From Cytophagales bacterium (lineage in GTDB: Bacteria; Bacteroidota; Bacteroidia; Cytophagales; Cytophagaceae): a stretch of 64,000 nucleotides of DNA. The first letter of the stretch is position 1, and each line of letters starts with the position of its first letter. A program made the position numbers and the translations under genes. This document shows, piece by piece, positions 56,865 through 64,000 of this stretch. The notes under the pieces were generated by a model. The model saw only the letters and a program-made list of their open reading frames with translations. It searched no databases and was not told the origin of the DNA. The stretch spans positions 1 to 64,000 of the forward strand of contig REBA01000013.1 of assembly GCA_004294225.1 (NCBI GenBank), given 5' to 3'.

Positions 56865-58238
56865 TTAATCTACAATGGTGTAGTATAGATTTAGCTTCAT
56901 TCTTTTTTGATTTCCAATTGCTGAAGAAAGCGTATTGTCATAAAATACTGCTCTATCGATCAGAAAGTTGGTATTGGGTGGGTTGTTGTTAGAAGTAAAT
57001 ATTTTATTACCACCTATTAATATCCCGTTTTGTGGGTTAAAATTATAGATAGCTTTTTGAATATAACTGGTGATATCAAATACATATCCTCCTCTGGACT
57101 TTTCATAGCTAGAATAGAAAAGAACTTTATTTTGAGTTCCATCTTTTATTACTTTTACTTGAAGGATGTTTGATAAAAAGGGGATGTTTGATTTATCTAT
57201 CGAGAATACTGATAAGAAGGGTCGGTATGCATTGCTTTCTTGGGTGTCAGGGCAGGATAAGACTAGTTCTGCTTTATTGATTAATATATTTCTTCCTTGT
57301 GCTATTTTATCTAAGTAGGGTATTTTTACTTTAGTATAAAGTCCTATTCCTGTTTGAACATAACAAAGATTGTCGGTTTGGGAACTAGAAATTTCTCTGT
57401 TAGATTCGTTCAATAAGCTAAGTTTAGTGCCAGACCAATCTTTGGTTATTCGGTAGAATGCAGCACTATCTGAACCGAACAAAAACTTCTGCACACCGGC
57501 ACGTCCTGTAATATCTTTATAGTATAAAGTGATTTTGTTGGAGGTGTCAGCAGAAAGTGTTCTATAGGTAAACATTTTTGAGCCACTTCCTTTGATTAAT
57601 ATTCCTGGGAATACATTTTTTAAGTCTTCGTTATTCAATTGCATTAGAGATAACAATTTGTTTCCAAAGTCTTGATTAAGTCTAGCTCTATATTCTGGAA
57701 GGGGTATTTTGCTGTCTTTAGGACTTCTTTTGAATGGGTTAAATTTAAATAAGAATCTGCCTTCGGCTAAGTCTTGAGGCTTGGTGTTTAAAGCTTGTGA
57801 AAAAATATAGTATTTCTCTCCTAGCCAAGAATGTGATTGTTCTATTTCAAAAAATTCAATTTTCTGAATGTCTTCATTGATTACGGAATCTTGTCCTACA
57901 AAGGGCCAAAGAGTAATTACTGCCGAGTCTAATACAGGAGCGGTGGCAAAATTATTGGCGGTTTCCATGAAAAGAGAGGTGTAGGTTTCTGCTTTTAACC
58001 TACCAAAGTAATTGTCATGATATTCTCCAGCCATTAGGTATGGCGACCTGAGCGAAAAGGTGGAACTTATGGAGTCGTACCAAACAGTAGAGGTTTCTAA
58101 AGTAAGGGTATCTTGAAAAAAAGCCCCAATGTTGTCTTGGGGCTCTTTAGGGATTCCAATATTAAATTTCTCTTTACACGATAGGGTAATTATTAATACA
58201 GCAAATAATAGATGCTTAGTTTTATCCAGCAAGTTCAT
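56865..58238 (-). CDS. DUF4270 lipoprotein
   Basis: This 457-residue protein has a lipobox (ITLSC, Cys21) and the DUF4270 pattern: acidic FFQDTLTLETSTVWYDS near the start and beta-rich segments throughout (SSYEKSRGGYVFDITSYIQ near 379). DUF4270 proteins are outer-membrane-associated in Bacteroidota; function is unknown. Its start overlaps the end of the glycogen-synthase-like gene by 17 bases, so the two are translated in tandem. This pairing is common in the phylum. Confidence 0.85.
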   Translation of the reverse strand: MNLLDKTKHLLFAVLIITLSCKEKFNIGIPKEPQDNIGAFFQDTLTLETSTVWYDSISSTFSLRSPYLMAGEYHDNYFGRLKAETYTSLFMETANNFATAPVLDSAVITLWPFVGQDSVINEDIQKIEFFEIEQSHSWLGEKYYIFSQALNTKPQDLAEGRFLFKFNPFKRSPKDSKIPLPEYRARLNQDFGNKLLSLMQLNNEDLKNVFPGILIKGSGSKMFTYRTLSADTSNKITLYYKDITGRAGVQKFLFGSDSAAFYRITKDWSGTKLSLLNESNREISSSQTDNLCYVQTGIGLYTKVKIPYLDKIAQGRNILINKAELVLSCPDTQESNAYRPFLSVFSIDKSNIPFLSNILQVKVIKDGTQNKVLFYSSYEKSRGGYVFDITSYIQKAIYNFNPQNGILIGGNKIFTSNNNPPNTNFLIDRAVFYDNTLSSAIGNQKRMKLNLYYTIVD

Positions 58239-59034
58239 TATAAAAGTTAAAATAAGAATCTTCTAAGTTTTCACCTTCTTCAAATACACTAAGTTTCTTT
58301 TCTTTTTGTATTGAGGTGAAGAGTTTATTTAAGCTATCGTTGTTCGTATCGCCAGATTTGATTACGGCATCAGCATATTGAGCACCCATTTTTATGAAGC
58401 CTTCGTAATCTGCTGATTTTAGATTGAGCAACATTTTGTCTTCTACATCTAACATTTTAGCTTTTGCCACGATGTCATTACCAAATTTATGTTCAAATGG
58501 ATTGTTGTAGATAGTAAATACCGACTTTGAATTTTTATAATTGGGGTCTTTCTTATACCTAGTTTTTAAGTATAAGGGTATTAGGCTAGTCATCCAATCG
58601 TTGCAGTGAACTATATCTGGTGCCCAGCCCAGTTTTTTTACGGTTTCTAATACTCCCTTGCAAAAGAAAATAGCTCTTTCATCATTGTCTGGGTGGAAAT
58701 TGTTTTCTTTGTCGTGAAATACAGATTTGCGTTGAAAATAATCTTCATTGTCTATAAAATAAACTTGAAGCTTTGCATTAGGAATGGATGCGACTTTTAT
58801 TATTAAAGGTTTTTCTTCTTCGCCTATTGTAATGTTTATTCCTGAAAGCCTAACTACTTCATGTAGCCTGTTTTTTCGTTCGTTAATTAGCCCAAACCTA
58901 GGTACAAGTATTCTAATTTCCATGCCTTTTTCTTGCATGGCTTGAGGCAGTTTTCTAACAAAATCGCCTACATCAGAATATTGAACAAAAGGGTTGATTT
59001 CACTGGCTACATATAGAATTCTTAATTTCGCCAT
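58222..59034 (-). CDS. Stand-alone GT5 N-terminal domain protein (glycogen-synthase-like)
   Basis: This 270-residue protein matches only the N-terminal domain of glycogen/starch synthases (GT5): LRILYVASEINPF at 4-16, RILVPRFGLINERK, and PDIVHCNDWMTSLIP. The ADP-glucose-binding KTGGLAD loop reads QYSDVGD (18-24), so the key lysine and glycines are absent, and the whole C-terminal GT1 domain that binds nucleotide sugar is missing. Catalysis as a synthase is unlikely. It overlaps the DUF4270 gene and has a clear promoter. Annotation as glycogen synthase would be misleading; role unknown. Confidence 0.8.
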   Translation of the reverse strand: MAKLRILYVASEINPFVQYSDVGDFVRKLPQAMQEKGMEIRILVPRFGLINERKNRLHEVVRLSGINITIGEEEKPLIIKVASIPNAKLQVYFIDNEDYFQRKSVFHDKENNFHPDNDERAIFFCKGVLETVKKLGWAPDIVHCNDWMTSLIPLYLKTRYKKDPNYKNSKSVFTIYNNPFEHKFGNDIVAKAKMLDVEDKMLLNLKSADYEGFIKMGAQYADAVIKSGDTNNDSLNKLFTSIQKEKKLSVFEEGENLEDSYFNFYNELAG

Positions 59035-59089
59035 AAAAGAATTTGGTGTTTATAATTATTAAAATTAATAATTAACCGTTAAAGGTATG

Positions 59090-59119
59090 CAAAGTTACAA
59101 AATTTTAGATTAATTTCAA
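59090..59119 (-). promoter_or_regulatory. Promoter of the GT5-DUF4270 operon
   Basis: On the minus strand TTG (59119-59117) and TAACTTTG (59097-59090) lie 19 bases apart, an exact Bacteroidota promoter layout. The ATG at 59034 is 55 bases downstream. Confidence 0.7.
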
Positions 59120-59168
59120 GGCTTTTATATTTTACCTATTCATTTTAATACCTAATTGCTCTAGTTTC

Positions 59169-60014
59169 ATGCAGATTTGCAAAACTTTAGAAGAACTAAA
59201 ATCTCAGATACAATTTTATAAAGCAAATCGTCGTTCCATTGGCTTTGTTCCTACTATGGGAGCCCTGCACGATGGACATTTGAGCCTTTGCAAAGCCGCT
59301 AAGAATGAAAATGATGTTTTGATTGTGAGCATATTTGTGAATCCTATTCAGTTCACTCAAGAAAATGATTTGATTCATTATCCTAGGACGGAAGAAAATG
59401 ATATAAGATTACTATCTTCTATAGATTGTGATTTGCTTTTTATGCCAACAGTTGAAGTGATGTATCCTATAAAGCAGGATATAATCGTTGGTTTTGGGAT
59501 TTTAGAGCAGCAATTAGAAGGAAAATACAGACCTGGTCATTTTAATGGAGTAGGTATAGTAGTATCAAAATTATTCCATCTTGTGCAACCAGATAAGGCG
59601 TATTTTGGTCAGAAAGATTTACAGCAGTTTTTAATAATTAGAAAATTAGTTGAGCAGTTAAATTTTCCAGTTCAGCTGGTCTGTTGTCCAATTGCTAGAG
59701 ACCTAGATGGCTTGGCTTTATCTTCTAGAAATGCGAGAATAAAAGAAGAGCATAGGGCAGAGGCATCATTAATCTATCAGTCTTTGCTTTATGCGGCTGA
59801 GTTAATAAAAGGGAATTCTTTGACTGAGATTAAAAAGGCGGTGATGAAATATTTTGCTCCTACCACTAGCTTACAATTAGAATATTTTGAAATTGTAGAT
59901 TCTAGGACTTTGTTGCCTGTTTCAGAATTGAGTCTTCCTAATGAGCTTGCTATATGTGTAGCTTGCACACTCGGCCAAGTGAGGTTGATTGATAATATGC
60001 TGATTAAAATCTAG
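59169..60014 (+). CDS. panC: Pantothenate synthetase
   Basis: This 281-residue enzyme joins pantoate and beta-alanine with ATP to give pantothenate for coenzyme A. The nucleotidyl-transferase signature PTMGALHDGHLSL (28-40) carries the HxGH-like histidines H34 and H37. FVNPIQF, YFGQKDLQQF and SSRNARI (the KMSKS equivalent) follow. It is divergent from the GT5 gene, the usual order in Bacteroidota. Confidence 0.97.
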   Translation: MQICKTLEELKSQIQFYKANRRSIGFVPTMGALHDGHLSLCKAAKNENDVLIVSIFVNPIQFTQENDLIHYPRTEENDIRLLSSIDCDLLFMPTVEVMYPIKQDIIVGFGILEQQLEGKYRPGHFNGVGIVVSKLFHLVQPDKAYFGQKDLQQFLIIRKLVEQLNFPVQLVCCPIARDLDGLALSSRNARIKEEHRAEASLIYQSLLYAAELIKGNSLTEIKKAVMKYFAPTTSLQLEYFEIVDSRTLLPVSELSLPNELAICVACTLGQVRLIDNMLIKI

Positions 60015-60027
60015 ATTTTTTAAATAA

Positions 60028-60060
60028 TATTGGAGGAATTAATTTCTAATTCCTCCAATA
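60028..60060. terminator. Hairpin between panC and the GH97 gene
   Basis: A 14-bp stem (core TTGGAGGAATTA with TAATTCCTCCAA) around a 5-base loop lies between convergent genes, 14 bases after panC and 12 before the GH97 stop. No strong T run follows on either strand, but position and stem suggest shared termination. Confidence 0.6.
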
Positions 60061-60071
60061 AATTCACTTCT

Positions 60072-62255
60072 TTAGGGTAGAGGTACAATAGAGATTGCTT
60101 GTCCGCCTCCTGTGGCTAATTTTAAATTTACTATATCTCCTTTTTTTACTGTGCTTTTTAGAATTTCATAGGCAGTAGGGTTTGTTTCCCAACTTGTGTT
60201 AGGAGCATCTGCATATTGTATCATTTGGTACGTTTTGTCATTGTCTAGGAAGTCTAGATTTAATGATAGATTGCGAGCATTTTCATCTGTTACTGCTCCT
60301 ACATACCAAGCATTGTTATATTTTCTGGCAATGCTTACATAGTCTCCAATGGCAGCATGTTTTACTATTGTAGTATCCCAATTGGTAGGAACATCTTTAA
60401 TAAATTGGAAAGCAGGGTGATTTTCATAATTCTCTGGAAGGTCAGCTGCCATTGCCATAGGGCTGTAAAATACTACGTACAATGCCAATTGGTAAGCTAA
60501 TGTAGAATTTACTCGTTGAGGTTTTTTATATTTATCAAATAATAAGTCAAATATTCCTGGCGTAAAGTCTATTGGCCCTGCTAATTGTCTCGTAAATGGA
60601 ATTATCGTTACATGTTCTGGTAGATTTCCTTTGCCTTTATCCCATGGATTGTATTCGTTGCCTCTTAGTCCTTCAAGAGCCATTAAATTTGGATAGGTTC
60701 TTCTGATTCCTGTTTCTTTCACATATTCATGAAGAGCTACTCTTTGATTGTATTTTGCTGCGGTTTCTAATATTTTTCTGTAATGCATAACAGCCCATTG
60801 ACTGTGTTGGAAATATTTTCCTCCTGTATAGTTGGCTACTGAAGCACTATCATTTCCCCAAGATCTGGTAAAATTCTTAGTTTCAAGATGCCATGCCCAA
60901 CCAATTTTCATGGCACTGATACCAAATTTCTTGTATCTAGCAAAAGCACTATCTGCTTGGCGTTCTAGATTTAGGGCTTGACCCATAGATTCATTATGGA
61001 TTACAATTTCAACGTTTTTACTTTTTCCATAATTGACAACTTCTTGCAGATCAAAATCGGGATGAGAATGGAGGAAGTTATCTACTGAATCTACAGTGTA
61101 GTTGGTAGGGTTCCAACCCTCTATTAATAAATAATTGATATTGTTTTTTGAAGCGAAATCAATATATTTTTTACAGTTGGTAGTAGAGGCACCATGAGGT
61201 TTTTGTTTGCTTACTTCTGCGTTTGCTCCATCAGCTATTCCTCTTTTACCTCTTGGATCCCAAGCGTATTTGCCGATGTGATAACCCCACCAAACTCCTA
61301 TATATTTAATAGGTTGAATGTAAGACTCATCTTCAATAACCGATGGAGGATTTAATGATTCTTCCATATAAGAAATGGGTAATGATGCCGCATTGTCTGA
61401 TATATGGATTGTTCTCCATGGAGAAACAAGGGGTAATTTAGATTTTACTTTTATACCGTCTGGCCAAGGAACTAATTCGCTTCTAAGGTTAAAGGGTTTT
61501 CCAGTTTCTAATGCTAAAGTCATTTCAGCATAATTGGTAAGGTTGGCTTCGTGAAATGCAATATAAATGCTGTCTTGGGTTCTCATTGTAAGTGGTGTGT
61601 TAAAGCCTACATGTGCTCCAAAGTTTTTCATGTAAAGTTCTTTTGCCGCTTCAGACTTGGTCTGTTTGTTGAGAATTAAATCACGCACAGCACTTATTGG
61701 GGTAGTGTTGTACATGATTTCATAACTATCATAATGGGCTTCATTCCACCATGCAGTATGGTCGCCAGTAAGATTAAAATAAGTGTTTTCAGAAATTATA
61801 TTGATAGAGTCTGCAAAAGCTTGTTTTGGAATTTCGTACCTGAAAGCTACACCTTCATCAAAAGCTCTAAAATAGAGATAGAGTTTTCTTTTTGAATTTG
61901 ATTTCTCGGAGAGGTAAACAGCAAGTTCGTTGCAATGATTTTTGATATATTTATATTGTCCTAGAACGGGCTTCCAAACTTCTCTGATTTGCTTTTGAGA
62001 GGAAGAATCTATTTGAAAATCTTTGGCTAAATTTGGAAAGTCTTTGAGTGTAAAGCCAAGAGACGATGAGTCGATAATGGTCTTTCCTTTGTAAGTTACC
62101 TTATAGATAGGACTTAAGGTATCGTTTAACAAAAATGAAATTTCTATTAGACTATCTGGGGAGTTTATTTTTATTGAGGTTTGTTGATTGGTTTTATTGC
62201 ATCCATATATAATAGATCCAATACAGATTGCAAAAACTAGGTGTATTTTTTTCAT
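60072..62255 (-). CDS. GH97 glycoside hydrolase, inverting type (SusB-like alpha-glucosidase), lipoprotein
   Basis: This 727-residue protein has a lipobox (IIYGC, Cys19), an N-terminal beta-sandwich (about 28-300), a TIM barrel (about 312-610) and a C-terminal beta domain. The inverting GH97 residues are present: E422 (IHNES), E510 (ALHEYV) and E534 (RGNEYNPW). The E510-E534 spacing of 24 equals E508-E532 in SusB. The retaining nucleophile position reads MKIGW (G452), so Asp is absent. It probably acts on alpha-glucosides such as malto-oligosaccharides at the outer membrane or in the periplasm. It sits 55 bases downstream of the sorbosone-dehydrogenase-like gene on the same strand. Confidence 0.9.
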   Translation of the reverse strand: MKKIHLVFAICIGSIIYGCNKTNQQTSIKINSPDSLIEISFLLNDTLSPIYKVTYKGKTIIDSSSLGFTLKDFPNLAKDFQIDSSSQKQIREVWKPVLGQYKYIKNHCNELAVYLSEKSNSKRKLYLYFRAFDEGVAFRYEIPKQAFADSINIISENTYFNLTGDHTAWWNEAHYDSYEIMYNTTPISAVRDLILNKQTKSEAAKELYMKNFGAHVGFNTPLTMRTQDSIYIAFHEANLTNYAEMTLALETGKPFNLRSELVPWPDGIKVKSKLPLVSPWRTIHISDNAASLPISYMEESLNPPSVIEDESYIQPIKYIGVWWGYHIGKYAWDPRGKRGIADGANAEVSKQKPHGASTTNCKKYIDFASKNNINYLLIEGWNPTNYTVDSVDNFLHSHPDFDLQEVVNYGKSKNVEIVIHNESMGQALNLERQADSAFARYKKFGISAMKIGWAWHLETKNFTRSWGNDSASVANYTGGKYFQHSQWAVMHYRKILETAAKYNQRVALHEYVKETGIRRTYPNLMALEGLRGNEYNPWDKGKGNLPEHVTIIPFTRQLAGPIDFTPGIFDLLFDKYKKPQRVNSTLAYQLALYVVFYSPMAMAADLPENYENHPAFQFIKDVPTNWDTTIVKHAAIGDYVSIARKYNNAWYVGAVTDENARNLSLNLDFLDNDKTYQMIQYADAPNTSWETNPTAYEILKSTVKKGDIVNLKLATGGGQAISIVPLP

Positions 62256-62310
62256 ATTTAGTAGATTATTAATTTATTTTATTGTGGTATTGGCTTTATA
62301 AATGTATAAT

Positions 62311-64000
62311 TTATTTTTTATTCAATTGTATTGCTTTCAAATTAAGAGGGGAATGAATTTTAAGGTCTGGGTGGTAGCAAAAGTATAAATTATGCTTTCC
62401 TTCAGAGGGGGTAATAGGGAGAGTCGTTATCATGTCTTGGTTTTCGATTTTCTTTTTAATGAGTTCAATTTTTCCAATAAGTTTGCCTTGAGGACTATCC
62501 TCTCTTACTTCTAAGATACAATTTGGATAATAAAAGTCGTAATTATAGGTAATACTCATTGTATTCACGTTTCTCAAATCTAGTCCAAAAAATGCTATAG
62601 CCGATGTAGGGAAGGGCATTCTGGCATATGCTCCAGAGTTGATAATGTCTTTGCACCAGTCGTAATTTTTCGCTTTCAGAACTGCGGGCTTAAGCATAAG
62701 CACTTTAGAAACTGTTATAGGGCTTTGTCCATTGAATCCATTGTCGCTGGCTTTAACGGATAACCCAAAGGAGATATTAGAATTTTGAGCTTCTTGAGGG
62801 ATGGAGAATTGTCCGATAGAAGCAAGTCTAGTCTTTTTATGATTTTCTTCTGTTAATGATAAAATATACTTTACCATTTCTTTGGCTTCTTCTATTTCTA
62901 ACTGAGGATGTGCACTCATGACATATGTTCCCCATATTCCAGAGCCTCCACTTACTATCTTTTTACCGATTTGGGTAATTCCTATATCGTCTGTTCCTGC
63001 ATAGCGGTTGCTAATCTGAACAAATGATGGGCCAACGGATTTTGAATTTTCTTGGTGACAAGATTTGCAGTCGCTCTCCTGTATGAGCTTTTCTCCATAG
63101 GGTTGAGCGGTATTAGCTCCAGAGAAATAGGTATTGGTATTTATGCTTATGTTTTTAGCATTGACGATTCCGTCTTCTTTGTCTTTTACATTGATTTGAT
63201 ATTGCACTTCATCTCCTGGCCAAAAGAAAGTTCCATGACTAGGAAATTGAATAGAAATTTCTGGGGGGGTATTTCCTACATTGATTTCTATAGTCTTTAC
63301 AGTTTTATTGCCATGGCTATCTGTAACTGTTAAAGAACTTTGGTATTTCCCCACTTTTTCATAGATAAACGTAGGGTTTTTTTCTCTACTCTGAATGTTT
63401 TTTTCATTATCAAATCTCCATTCATAAATCAATTCATCATTGTCAATATCAAATGTTCCTTTGGAACTAAAATCAACTTTCATTGGAGCAGCCCCTTGAA
63501 TGGTATTTGATTTCAGATCTACTATAGGTGCTATATTATTCCTTTGGTAAGAAATTCTGATAAGTTGTGCGTCGGTATTATCGAACCAATTGGTTCCATA
63601 TTCAAGTAGGTACAGGCAACCATCTATTCCAAATTGCATATCCATAGGGCGAGTGAATTTGTGGTGATTTAGAAATGGCAATATTTCCTTGATGTCTCCT
63701 TTATTGTTCTGGCTTACAGTTTTTATAAAATTTCTCATCCAATCTCCAATAAATAAATACTTATCATAATAAGAAGGGAATCCACTAAGGTTTTGGGGAT
63801 TGTAATGATAAATATCACCTGCTATTGCTGTTCTTCCTCCTATACCCATCATAGGGAATTCTAAAGAATTGTCATAAGGATACCATATCCATGCTTTTTG
63901 AGCAGGTGGTAAATCAATTAGACCAGTATTGTTAGGGGAAGTATTTTTGGGTGCTAAAGTATCAAAAGTTAAGATAACATTGTTGGTTAAAGGATCTGTT
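62311..64000 (-). CDS. Secreted PQQ-type sugar dehydrogenase/PKD/cytochrome c protein, 5' end outside window
   Basis: The frame is open from the stop at 62311 to the window edge, so the ATG at 63852 is internal. The visible part begins in the six-bladed propeller of glucose/sorbosone dehydrogenases (WIWYPYDNS, GGRTAIAGDIYH, MDMQFGIDGCLYLLEYG). It continues with a PKD domain (DFSSKGTFDIDNDELIYEWRF in parts), a cytochrome c domain with CKSCH (63055-63069) and WGTYVMSAHPQ as the axial Met region, and ends in a CBM6-like beta domain. Such large proteins are common in Bacteroidota and oxidize sugars or bind polysaccharides outside the cell; substrates are unknown. ThuA domains often precede; here upstream sequence is missing. 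Confidence 0.85.
   Translation of the reverse strand, partial: TDPLTNNVILTFDTLAPKNTSPNNTGLIDLPPAQKAWIWYPYDNSLEFPMMGIGGRTAIAGDIYHYNPQNLSGFPSYYDKYLFIGDWMRNFIKTVSQNNKGDIKEILPFLNHHKFTRPMDMQFGIDGCLYLLEYGTNWFDNTDAQLIRISYQRNNIAPIVDLKSNTIQGAAPMKVDFSSKGTFDIDNDELIYEWRFDNEKNIQSREKNPTFIYEKVGKYQSSLTVTDSHGNKTVKTIEINVGNTPPEISIQFPSHGTFFWPGDEVQYQINVKDKEDGIVNAKNISINTNTYFSGANTAQPYGEKLIQESDCKSCHQENSKSVGPSFVQISNRYAGTDDIGITQIGKKIVSGGSGIWGTYVMSAHPQLEIEEAKEMVKYILSLTEENHKKTRLASIGQFSIPQEAQNSNISFGLSVKASDNGFNGQSPITVSKVLMLKPAVLKAKNYDWCKDIINSGAYARMPFPTSAIAFFGLDLRNVNTMSITYNYDFYYPNCILEVREDSPQGKLIGKIELIKKKIENQDMITTLPITPSEGKHNLYFCYHPDLKIHSPLNLKAIQLNKK

Overview
The window is a chromosomal piece of an AT-rich member of the Bacteroidota. 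The evidence is the gene families present (DUF4834, DUF4270, GH97 and GH92 enzymes, a Nudix-type arabinose regulator, a SecA without a zinc tail, a tatC-rpiB pair, birA divergent from rsfS-ftsH) and several clear Bacteroidota promoters of the form TTG-N19..22-TAnnTTTG. Order and genus cannot be fixed from the sequence alone; a free-living sugar-degrading member of the Chitinophagales/Sphingobacteriales type is a guess.

Layout. 1-2.7 kb: the end of sbcC, a MoxR ATPase and two small membrane proteins. 2.8-9.6 kb: an L-arabinose operon (araR-araA-araD-araB) with a 23-bp palindrome just before araR, followed by a GC-rich repeat-like element and a retaining-type GH97 glycosidase. 9.9-16 kb: a methyltransferase, a membrane-anchored 7TM/AraC-type regulator preceded by interleaved inverted repeats, a gene-poor stretch, a TPR protein, and a DUF485/acetate-type symporter pair. 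16-25 kb: an RND efflux system (adaptor, pump, outer-membrane channel, extra barrel-like protein) downstream of a two-component system on the same strand. 25.3-33.8 kb: a sugar module with a divergent AraC regulator, MFS sugar:H+ symporter, large DUF5107-TPR protein and GH31 glycosidase, without SusC/SusD.

33.9-51.4 kb is mostly housekeeping: rRNA-type methyltransferase, ftsH, rsfS, birA, ahcY, a PLP deaminase-family enzyme, rluD-like synthase, secA, a SPOR protein, an M20 amidohydrolase, glyA, tatC, rpiB and an EnvC-like protein. 51.4-56.7 kb: a small membrane protein, a GH43-GH92 pair and an NlpC/P60 lipoprotein. 56.7-60 kb: tRNA-Ala(GGC), a DUF4270 lipoprotein, a stand-alone glycogen-synthase N-terminal domain and panC. 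60-64 kb: an inverting-type GH97 lipoprotein and the end of a large sorbosone-dehydrogenase/PKD/cytochrome c protein.

The main theme is plant-type sugar use. GH43, GH31 and the first GH97 could release arabinose or xylose residues; MFS transport brings sugar in; the Ara enzymes convert L-arabinose to D-xylulose 5-phosphate, which enters the pentose phosphate pathway, where RpiB also acts. No phage, insertion sequence with transposase, CRISPR array or rRNA was seen. The most unusual items are the interleaved repeats upstream of the 7TM-AraC gene, that regulator itself, the MFS-DUF5107-GH31 module, and the truncated GT5 protein.
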